NCBI GenBank assembly: GCA_016217695.1
Contig: JACRHE010000043.1
Coordinates: forward strand, 1-36,129
From: Nitrospirota bacterium
GTDB taxonomy: Bacteria; Nitrospirota; Thermodesulfovibrionia; Thermodesulfovibrionales; UBA6898
DNA: 36,129 nucleotides
Direction of reading: 5' to 3'
The translations under genes were made by a program, and so were the position numbers. Position 1 is the stretch's first letter; each line of letters starts with the position of its first letter. The notes below the pieces were generated by a model. It did no database searches. It saw only the letters and a program-made list of their open reading frames with translations, and was not told where the DNA came from. This document shows, one piece after another, positions 28,049-34,473 of the stretch.

Positions 28049-28623
28049 TGAAGCGTATTGCAAATTTCCTGTTCGAGGCGGGCATGCTCAAGAGAACGCC
28101 GAGAACAGGCTTTCAGTTCCTGGGTTCAGGCGCTGAATCCGTAGCAGAGCATATCTTCAGGACCGTTTATATCGGTTACACCCTCGGCAATCTTGCAAAA
28201 GATGCCGATATCAATAAACTCCTAAAGATGTGCCTGTTTCACGATCTGCCTGAGGCGCGGACCGGCGACCTGAATTATGTAAATAAGAAATATGTCAAGG
28301 CAGACGAGAAAAAGGCGGTCAACGACCTTGCAGATACCCTTCCTTTTGGCAATGAAATCAGGGAGCTGATATTCGAATTTATGAAGGGCGAAAGCCTTGA
28401 GGCCAAACTGGCCTATGATGCCGACCAGCTGGAACTTATTCTGGCGCTGAAGGAATATAAGGATGTCGGGAACAAATATGCAGATGAATGGCTTGAGTTT
28501 GCGTTGAAAAGACTAAAGACAGACATAGCCAGGGAGCTGGCAGGAACCATTCTTGAAACTGATTCGTCGCTGTGGTGGTTTTCAGACAAGAGCGACTGGT
28601 GGATTAAGGGAAAAAAAGATTAA
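28048..28623 (+). CDS. HD-domain nucleotidase, YfbR/HDDC2-like
   Basis: 191 residues with the metal-dependent phosphohydrolase signature: H35 (SVAEHIFR), H65-D66 (FHDLPEARTGDL) and D124/D126 (AYDADQLEL). The E-A-R-T-G-D and Y-D-A-D-Q-L-E pattern and small size match the 5'-deoxynucleotidase YfbR/HDDC2 group, which hydrolyses dNMPs. The ATG at 28048 is preferred over a TTG one codon upstream since it has AAAGGA 7 bases in front. It overlaps the GHKL gene stop, so the two are translated together, an unusual partnership. Confidence 0.85.
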   Translation: MKRIANFLFEAGMLKRTPRTGFQFLGSGAESVAEHIFRTVYIGYTLGNLAKDADINKLLKMCLFHDLPEARTGDLNYVNKKYVKADEKKAVNDLADTLPFGNEIRELIFEFMKGESLEAKLAYDADQLELILALKEYKDVGNKYADEWLEFALKRLKTDIARELAGTILETDSSLWWFSDKSDWWIKGKKD

Positions 28624-28634
28624 AGCAGCTACCA

Positions 28635-29846
28635 TCACCTCATTTTCTTCAGCCGCTCTGCAACGACGTCAATAAATTCTTCGGTAAGGGCGTATTTAGC
28701 AACCTTCGGCTCTGCTATGAGCATAAGGTCCTTTGTCATTATGCCGTTTTCGACAGTCTCGATCACCGCCCTCTCGACAGTCTTTGCAAATTCAACGACC
28801 TCTGGAGTGTTGTCAATCTCACCCCGCTTTGCAACAGCTCCTGTCCAGGCAAAAATAGACGCACTGGAGTTGGTAGAGGTCGGGTTACCCTTCTGATGTT
28901 CGTAGTAATGTCTTACAACCGTGCCATGGGCAGCTTCGTACTCATATTTTCCATCAGGAGAAACAAGAACAGAGGTCATAAGCCCCAGACTTCCAAAGCC
29001 GGTAGCAACCATATCGGACATAACGTCTCCGTCGTAGTTCATGCAGGCCCAGAGCATGCCGCCCTCTGACTTGATCACCTGGGCGACCGCATCATCTATC
29101 AGCATATAGCGGTACTGGATACCCGATGTCTGGAGCCTCGCCTTAATTTTCTCTGTCTCCTCTGCAAAGATATCCCTGAAAAACCCGTGGTACTGTTTTG
29201 AGATCGTGTCTTTGGCCCCGAACCAGAGATCTACCTTCTCGCTCAGCGCATAGTTGATGCATGCCCTTGCAAAGCTTCTAACAGACGCCTCGGTATTATG
29301 CATTCCCATGATCACTCCGCGGCCCTTGAAATCATGTATCTTCAGGACCCTCTTTTCTCCCCCGTCCTCAGGCGTAAAAACGATCTCTGCGGTGCCGGGC
29401 GTATCCACAACGCATTCGCTGTTCTTATAGATGTCACCGTAGGCATGCCTTCCGATGATTATGGGCTTTTTCCATCTGGACACGGCAGGCGGAATATTCT
29501 TAATGATAATCGGCTTTCTGAAGACCGTACCGTCAAGTATCGATCTTATGGTCCCGTTCGGACTCTTCCACTGCTGTTTCAGGTTATACTCTTTGACCCG
29601 CGCTGCGTTAGGCGTGATCGTCGCGCATTTCACCCCTATGCCGATCTCTTTTATCGCGTTTGCAGCATCAACCGTCACCTTGTCATCTGTCTCATCCCTG
29701 TGTTTGATTCCGAGATCATAATAACGCAGATCGATCTCCAGGAAAGGCATGATGAGTTTTTCTTTTATGGAATGCCAGATGATCCGCGTCATTTCATCGC
29801 CGTCCATCTCGACAATCGGATTCTTTACTCTAATTTTATCTGACAA
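28635..29846 (-). CDS. icd: NADP-dependent isocitrate dehydrogenase (eukaryote-like type)
   Basis: Converts isocitrate to 2-oxoglutarate in the TCA cycle. The product is about 403 residues, the usual length of the homodimeric NADP type, with [32 protein letters not shown], the metal-binding [12 protein letters not shown] and the cofactor segment [21 protein letters not shown], in which R and H after GTVV suit NADP. The TTG at 29846 is chosen over an ATG seven codons upstream (29867): GGGGAGG lies 5 bases before the TTG, the ATG has no ribosome site, and family proteins start near MSxKIKVKNP. It ends 11 bases from the convergent HD gene. Confidence 0.95.
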   Translation of the reverse strand: MSDKIRVKNPIVEMDGDEMTRIIWHSIKEKLIMPFLEIDLRYYDLGIKHRDETDDKVTVDAANAIKEIGIGVKCATITPNAARVKEYNLKQQWKSPNGTIRSILDGTVFRKPIIIKNIPPAVSRWKKPIIIGRHAYGDIYKNSECVVDTPGTAEIVFTPEDGGEKRVLKIHDFKGRGVIMGMHNTEASVRSFARACINYALSEKVDLWFGAKDTISKQYHGFFRDIFAEETEKIKARLQTSGIQYRYMLIDDAVAQVIKSEGGMLWACMNYDGDVMSDMVATGFGSLGLMTSVLVSPDGKYEYEAAHGTVVRHYYEHQKGNPTSTNSSASIFAWTGAVAKRGEIDNTPEVVEFAKTVERAVIETVENGIMTKDLMLIAEPKVAKYALTEEFIDVVAERLKKMR

Positions 29847-29851
29847 AACAG

Positions 29852-29858
29852 CCTCCCC
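29852..29858 (-). promoter_or_regulatory. Ribosome-binding site that decides the icd start
   Basis: GGGGAGG 5 bases upstream of TTG (29846-29844). It lies inside the coding part of the longer ATG-started alternative, which lacks a ribosome site of its own, and so argues for the TTG start. Confidence 0.6.
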
Positions 29859-30013
29859 TACTTTCATAATTTGAATCCAAATTTTAATGGTATTAAATTA
29901 TCGGTGTCAACTGCCCTGGGAATACACCTTACCGGAGATTACTGCGTTCAATTCATATTCTCATTTATGATAGGATAACTTGTACCACATTTTGGCTGTC
30001 AGGAGGGAAATAC

Positions 30014-30376
30014 ATGGCTCAAGCATGGCATGAGGGATTGCCTGAAGATGCATTCAAATCAGAAGAAGACAGGGTTTATGAACTGGCTTTTGCGGCTATA
30101 AGAAAGGCATTGGCTCAGGCACTTGATTTCGACCGCGCATGCGAAGCCATTGAGGTAAAGGATGAAACGTTACGCAGGTCGATCATCGACGATATGCTTA
30201 AGGTCCTTATCGCAGAGGAACATTTTGCGAAGAATATCCCTCTTGATGAGCTGGCAAAAAAACTGAGTGTGCCTTTAGCGCGGCTTGAGACAGCAAGAAA
30301 AGAGATGTTCGAAGATATAGAGAAATCAACGGTCAACGCGTATTACAACAACATCGAGAAAGGAACAGAACACTAG
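30014..30376 (+). CDS. Small predicted helical protein of unknown function
   Basis: 120 residues, not recognised. It begins MAQAWHEGLPEDAFKSEEDR and is rich in Ala, Glu, Lys and Leu with predicted long helices; a helix-turn-helix-like patch (DELAKKLSVPLARLETA) sits near residues 79-95. The start is firm: AGGAGGGA lies 8 bases before the ATG. It is divergent from icd and 8 bases upstream of the L,D-transpeptidase gene, so it may be the first gene of that transcript. No function is proposed beyond this. Confidence 0.7.
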   Translation: MAQAWHEGLPEDAFKSEEDRVYELAFAAIRKALAQALDFDRACEAIEVKDETLRRSIIDDMLKVLIAEEHFAKNIPLDELAKKLSVPLARLETARKEMFEDIEKSTVNAYYNNIEKGTEH

Positions 30377-30383
30377 GCCCTGC

Positions 30384-31289
30384 ATGTATTCCAGGTCCAT
30401 ACTCCGGCAGCAAAATATTGTAACGTTGTCAATATTTCTTTCCATCCTCATTCTGCCTTCCCTGTCAAAGGCGGATATGATCATCGGAGGGGAAACGGTA
30501 TACACCGTTAATAAAGGAGAAACTATTGAACTCGTCGGTGCGCGCACAGGCGTCAACTGGTGGAAGATCACAAAAGACAACAATATCGACTCCAAAAAGC
30601 GCATCAAGTCCGGCCAGCAACTAAAGGTGAACACTCGCAAGATTGTCCCTTTTGCAGTTGAAAGCGGTATTATTATCAACATCCCGGAAAGAACGCTCTA
30701 TTATTTTAAGAATAATCAGCTTATCCGTTCCTTTCCTGTCGGGATGGGCCAGCTCACTTCTAAAACAAAAGTGAGCTGGAAAACCCCCATAGGAAAGTTT
30801 AAGGTCATTGCCAAGGAAAAAAACCCGACCTGGTATGTGCCTCCCTCGATCCAGGAAGAGATGGAGATCGAAGGCAAAGAGGTCATAACTTCAATGCCTC
30901 CGGGGCCTGATAACCCACTCGGCAGGTATGCGCTCAAAACATCGATGCAGGGCATCATGATCCACGAGACTATCAAGCCGACATCAGTCAACCGGTACAG
31001 GAGCCACGGCTGCATCCGTGTGCTGCCGGAAAATATGGAGAAATTCTTTGAGGAGGTTGAGCTTAATGTCTCCGGCGAGTTAATATATATGCCTGTCAAG
31101 GCTGCTGTCTCTGACAAGGGTCGCGTCTTCCTCGAGGTCCACAAGGATTTTTACAGCCGGCTCAGGAACTTAAAGGAAGAAGCAAAATCTCAGCTTGAGA
31201 AAGCCGGCGCCCTGGACAGAGTTGACTGGAAAAAAGCGGAAAAAATGCTGGAAGAAAGGTCAGGCATTGCAGAGGATGTAACCCTATGA
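30384..31289 (+). CDS. L,D-transpeptidase (YkuD) with LysM-like N-terminus
   Basis: 301 residues; exported enzyme forming 3-3 peptidoglycan cross-links or attaching proteins to the cell wall. A signal peptide (about 1-31, hydrophobic TLSIFLSILILPSLS) is followed by a LysM-like segment (about 39-83, YTVNKGETI ... GVNWWKITKDNNI), then the YkuD domain with H194 and the catalytic SHGCIR block (S207-R212, nucleophile C210). A helical tail ends the protein. The stop overlaps the start of the next gene by 4 bases (ATGA), a sign of coupled translation with a peptidoglycan endopeptidase. Confidence 0.9.
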   Translation: MYSRSILRQQNIVTLSIFLSILILPSLSKADMIIGGETVYTVNKGETIELVGARTGVNWWKITKDNNIDSKKRIKSGQQLKVNTRKIVPFAVESGIIINIPERTLYYFKNNQLIRSFPVGMGQLTSKTKVSWKTPIGKFKVIAKEKNPTWYVPPSIQEEMEIEGKEVITSMPPGPDNPLGRYALKTSMQGIMIHETIKPTSVNRYRSHGCIRVLPENMEKFFEEVELNVSGELIYMPVKAAVSDKGRVFLEVHKDFYSRLRNLKEEAKSQLEKAGALDRVDWKKAEKMLEERSGIAEDVTL

Positions 31290-31813
31290 TATCAAGGAGA
31301 AACTTTATAAAGGCAATTGCTGCGGCTGCGATTATTTATCCTCTCTCGGCGCGCAGTTCATTCGCATCAAAAAAAGATATGAAGACCCTAAACCTCCATA
31401 ATGTCCATACAGACGAAAACCTTCGTATCGCTTACTGGCATGACGGCGATTACGACAATGAAGCGGTCTCCAAGATACGGCATATTCTGAGGTGCCACTA
31501 TACCAACCAGGTCAGTGAGATTGATATCAGGGTGCTGGACCTTCTGAGCGATATAAAGGATATCATCGGACAGAGCACTCCGCTGAAGATAATATCGGGA
31601 TACCGGTCGCCTGATTACAATGAATACCTCAGGAGTCTCGGGAGAAGGGTGTCTAAGGACAGCCTGCACCTGAAGGGGCTCGCAGTAGATTTTGCCGTTG
31701 ACGGAATCAGCACGGGCAGACTTTCCGGAATTGCCAGGTCCTTTGCTGCTGGAGGAGTGGGCAGATATCCTGATTTTGTACATATAGATGTCGGCCGGGT
31801 AAGGTACTGGTAA
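31286..31813 (+). CDS. MepK/YcbK-like peptidoglycan endopeptidase (DUF882)
   Basis: 175 residues. A Tat-type signal (SRRNFIK at 3-9 followed by an Ala-rich stretch) directs export. The catalytic domain is of the DUF882/M15-like metallopeptidase type: zinc ligands H128 (SLHLKG), D135 (VDF) and H166 (FVHIDVG). E. coli YcbK (MepK) cleaves 3-3 cross-links and its gene lies next to the L,D-transpeptidase ycbB, the same pairing seen here. It overlaps the transpeptidase gene by 4 bases and is probably co-translated with it. Confidence 0.88.
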   Translation: MISRRNFIKAIAAAAIIYPLSARSSFASKKDMKTLNLHNVHTDENLRIAYWHDGDYDNEAVSKIRHILRCHYTNQVSEIDIRVLDLLSDIKDIIGQSTPLKIISGYRSPDYNEYLRSLGRRVSKDSLHLKGLAVDFAVDGISTGRLSGIARSFAAGGVGRYPDFVHIDVGRVRYW

Positions 31814-31883
31814 GAAGCCAAACCCTTTTCGTCTGAGCCGGCGCTAGCCGCTACATCAATATACATTTAAAGGAGCATGACCC

Positions 31884-32540
31884 ATGGGAAAAGAGGAAAT
31901 AATCAAATCTGAGCTTATAAGCTCAATAATTGATTTTGTCAGGTCAAATTACGCTGAAGTGATCGATAAGGCCTACGAATATTTCTGGGATGAATATAAG
32001 CCTGATGAATTCATGGCAGGTACCGCTCTCGAACTGGGGTTTATAAATTTTGAGGACTGGCTTATATTCAATTATAAGGTCAATGAGAATAAAGAATCCT
32101 TTATAGACCTCTTTGTCCAGAGAAACAGGGATTTGACAGAGCTGCAAGCGGCCATCCTGAAAAATATAAAGGGATCCCTCCTGAGCCTCTTTGAAGTTGT
32201 ATCGGTCTCACGGGATAAAAGGGTGCTCCTTAAAGATCTGCTCCTGGGGGGTGAGTTTTCCCTGCGGAATAAGGCATTGACAAGGGGTCTGGGCAAGGGG
32301 GACCTCTTTGCAACAAGGCTGCTGCCCCTTGATAAAGGTTATGTGATGAGCGGGTGCGTATATCCGTACACCTCGGCCCAGAAAAAACAAGTCCTTAATT
32401 ACATAGATAAGCAGTTCAGCCGCTTTAAAAGGAATGTCAATCCGGCCGGCACCATGAGGGATTATCTCGGAGATTACGGTGATGTCTTCAATCTGGTATG
32501 GATGAGTTTTATCCTTGAGCGCATGAAGCACCAGGAGTAA
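31884..32540 (+). CDS. Uncharacterised 218-residue protein
   Basis: Not confidently recognised. Helical N-terminus (SELISSIIDFVRSNYAEVIDKAYEYFWDEY), then a FEDWLIFNYKV block, a mixed region resembling FEVVSVSRDKRVLLKDLLLGGEF and a C-terminal GKGDLFATRLLPLDKGYVMSG. This layout is reminiscent of the non-zinc part of some SEC-C-associated proteins but no cysteine metal motif is present. No signal peptide. The ATG has AAGGAG 8 bases upstream. It sits 70 bases after the endopeptidase gene, perhaps on the same transcript. Confidence 0.7.
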   Translation: MGKEEIIKSELISSIIDFVRSNYAEVIDKAYEYFWDEYKPDEFMAGTALELGFINFEDWLIFNYKVNENKESFIDLFVQRNRDLTELQAAILKNIKGSLLSLFEVVSVSRDKRVLLKDLLLGGEFSLRNKALTRGLGKGDLFATRLLPLDKGYVMSGCVYPYTSAQKKQVLNYIDKQFSRFKRNVNPAGTMRDYLGDYGDVFNLVWMSFILERMKHQE

Positions 32541-32602
32541 AGGTCTCTTTTCTGTCCTGGATGGATTTTTTTTTGAAGGCAGTCCCATCTTTACCCGATT
32601 TC

Positions 32603-32611
32603 TGATACAGT
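32603..32611 (+). promoter_or_regulatory. Extended -10 element immediately upstream of the CinA-like gene
   Basis: TGATACAGT ends 6 bases before the ATG at 32618, and no ribosome site separates them. Transcription would begin at or next to the ATG, giving a leaderless mRNA. Confidence 0.4.
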
Positions 32612-32617
32612 ATTTTT

Positions 32618-33367
32618 ATGTCAGACGATACTCTGTGCGGAAAAACAGCCGGAATCATAATCATCGGCAATGAGATCCTTTCTGCAAAGGTGCAGGACTC
32701 AAACTCCTTTTTTCTTGCAGCAGAGTTAAGAGCCCTCGGCGTCAGTGTCATGCGCATAACCGTTCTTCCTGATGATATAGATACCATAGGAAGGGAGGCC
32801 GGCCTGTTTTCGGAAGCTTTTGACTTTGTCCTGACCTCAGGGGGCGTTGGCCCTACACATGATGATGTCACGATGGAAGGGATAGCAAAAGGGTTTGGGG
32901 TTAAACTCGTGAGGTCTCCCGAACTGGAGCGACTGTTCAGGCAGCATTATGGAGATGCAGTCAATGAAGCGGTCATGAAGATGGCTTATGTGCCTGAAGG
33001 ATGCGAGTTCGTCCGAGTCGAAGACGGCAGATTCCCCCTTGTCTCATTCAGAAATATCTTCATCTTCCCCGGCATCCCTGAATTTCTCCGGAAAAAATTC
33101 TCGCAGGTTAAAGAACGCTTCAGGTCAACGTCCTTCTGCCTGAAGAGGCTATTTGTAAACGCGGAGGAAGCCGAGATTGCAGCGGTCCTTAACAGGGTCG
33201 TGGAAGCCTATCCCGAAGTCACTTTCGGCTCGTACCCGATCCTCGGAAACCCTGAATACAAGATCATTCTGACTGCAGAATCCAGGTCTATGGATGCAGT
33301 GACTAAGGCTGTGAAAGAGCTTATCAGCAGGATCCCCACGCATCTGGTAGTCCGGGTCTGCCAATAG
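32618..33367 (+). CDS. CinA N-terminal-type domain protein (MoaB/Mog fold)
   Basis: 249 residues. The first 170 match the MoaB/Mog-like nucleotide-binding domain of CinA proteins (COG1058): GNEILSAKVQDSN, LPDDIDTI and the signature VLTSGGVGPTHDDVT (71-85). Related domains hydrolyse ADP-ribose or FAD-type pyrophosphates. The C-terminal nicotinamide-nucleotide amidase domain of full CinA is absent; the protein ends after an extra alpha/beta segment. There is no ribosome site; the ATG follows an extended -10 by 6 bases. No gene symbol is assigned because the function may differ from CinA. Confidence 0.85.
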   Translation: MSDDTLCGKTAGIIIIGNEILSAKVQDSNSFFLAAELRALGVSVMRITVLPDDIDTIGREAGLFSEAFDFVLTSGGVGPTHDDVTMEGIAKGFGVKLVRSPELERLFRQHYGDAVNEAVMKMAYVPEGCEFVRVEDGRFPLVSFRNIFIFPGIPEFLRKKFSQVKERFRSTSFCLKRLFVNAEEAEIAAVLNRVVEAYPEVTFGSYPILGNPEYKIILTAESRSMDAVTKAVKELISRIPTHLVVRVCQ

Positions 33368-33404
33368 GCCCCTTACAGCTCCTTATGCGTCTCCCGTATT
33401 AAGC

Positions 33405-33430
33405 CTTCAGACAGATTATGCTGTCTGAAG
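33405..33430. terminator. Ten-base-pair hairpin between convergent genes
   Basis: CTTCAGACAG (33405-33414) and its exact complement (33421-33430) surround a 6-base loop. It covers the stop codon of the minus-strand gene ending at 33416 and lies 38 bases after the plus-strand CinA-like gene. There is no U run on either side, so termination would be Rho-dependent or by RNA stabilisation. Confidence 0.45.
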
Positions 33431-33910
33431 CTTGGGAATAAGGGGCGCCATGCCTTCACTCTTGATGTCACCCTTGATGCCTATAACAACCTCTGAATAG
33501 GGGATATCCTTCCCTGACTGCTTGATCGCCTGCTGAGTTATATAGGCCAGCCCTCCGCAGCACGGCACCTCCATCCTCACGACCTGCACGCTCTTGATGG
33601 AATACAGCTTGAACATCTCGCTCAGCGTCTCAAAATAGGACTGGGCATTATCAAGCTTGGGGCAGCCGATAATGACCTTTTTCCCCTTTATAAACCTTCT
33701 GTGGAAGCCTACTGCCGAGAATGCTGTGCAGTCAGCAGCCAAAAGGATGTCTGCATCATTGAGATATTCCCCTCCGGTCCCTATGAGTTTCAGCTGGATC
33801 GGCCAGTTCTGAAGCTCCGGCCTTTCGTCTGCCTCAACTTTCTTTGCAGCCTGCTGTTCCGAAAAATCCACGGGTCTCATACTGGGACATCCGCATGGTG
33901 TCTCTTTCAT
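33416..33910 (-). CDS. Cysteine-rich ferredoxin-associated-type protein lacking its ferredoxin domain
   Basis: 164 residues. The segments NWPIQLKLIG, ADILLAADCTAF, IGCPKLDNAQSY and MEVPCCGGL match the C-terminal part of conserved iron-sulfur oxidoreductases often annotated as 4Fe-4S ferredoxin. Conserved cysteines include the CGCPS motif near the N-terminus, ADC, GCPKLD and the CC pair of VPCCGG. The usual N-terminal 4Fe-4S domain is absent; the frame starts directly with METPCGCPS-like sequence. ATG with GGAGG 8 bases upstream shows this is the intended start. Probably binds a metal cluster; partner unknown. Confidence 0.72.
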   Translation of the reverse strand: MKETPCGCPSMRPVDFSEQQAAKKVEADERPELQNWPIQLKLIGTGGEYLNDADILLAADCTAFSAVGFHRRFIKGKKVIIGCPKLDNAQSYFETLSEMFKLYSIKSVQVVRMEVPCCGGLAYITQQAIKQSGKDIPYSEVVIGIKGDIKSEGMAPLIPKLQTA

Positions 33911-34276
33911 CTTCTTTTCCTCCTTTATATCTTCATCCGCGGCAGCCTTAACTTACAGACCGCCTCTTTAATCGGCTTAGTTTTAGGATACCTTATTCAA
34001 AAAGGCCTTAATATGATATAGATCATCATAACCAGAATTCACCGTCAAAAATATGCGCTGGAACTGTATTTTCGACTCATTCTCGTACCGACCTGATCGG
34101 GACTCCAAGGCACCGGCGTCCATCACCGGGACGGTAATGCGATACACGCCGCTGAATCCGCTCAAATGCAGTTCCTGCTCAAATTGATGGTGAATGAGGG
34201 CTAATTGCGTTCCTTTTTCCGGATCCCGCGACCGTGTTATAATTGATCAACCTTATTTTTCTCAGAAAGGAGACTC
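33911..34276. other. Intergenic stretch with one promoter and no supported gene
   Basis: About 360 bases. It contains the upstream region of the 33416-33910 gene (minus) and the promoter of the small gene at 34277 (plus). A minus-strand frame of some 80 codons without a usable start or ribosome site crosses it; it is not called. No repeats were noticed. Confidence 0.55.
34235..34243 (+). promoter_or_regulatory. Extended -10 promoter for the 62-residue gene
   Basis: TGTTATAAT, a perfect TATAAT with an extended TG, lies 33 bases before the ATG at 34277. The -35 region is poor. The implied leader of about 25 bases includes the AAGGAG ribosome site. Confidence 0.55.
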
Positions 34277-34465
34277 ATGTCAGGTATCAGTGACGACGAA
34301 AAAAAGCATCTATCCAAAACAGCTGCGCTCATCGACGAGATCTATTCAAAGGCTTTTGACGAACTCAGGGAAGAACTGATAGGCCAGGGTATCGATCTTG
34401 AATCAAAAGAAGGGAAAAGAATCTTTATCCTCGCTGTCCGAAAACTCAACGAACGTTTTATTTGA
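34277..34465 (+). CDS. Small 62-residue helical protein of unknown function
   Basis: Highly charged, probably all helical (DEKKHLSKTAALIDEIYSKA, then FDELREELIGQGIDL and a final FILAVRKLNERFI). It has its own extended -10 promoter and AAGGAG 7 bases before the ATG, which makes it a real gene despite its size. It ends 8 bases from the convergent protease gene. No family is recognised. Confidence 0.65.
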   Translation: MSGISDDEKKHLSKTAALIDEIYSKAFDELREELIGQGIDLESKEGKRIFILAVRKLNERFI

Positions 34466-34473
34466 TTCGGCCC

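Noticed and set aside
33983-34165. Minus-strand frame of about 60-80 codons (includes LSGFSGVYRITVPVMD)
   Set aside because: Starts only at TTG without a ribosome site, overlaps the promoter region of the 34277 gene, and has no recognised homologue; possibly a gene remnant but not supported.
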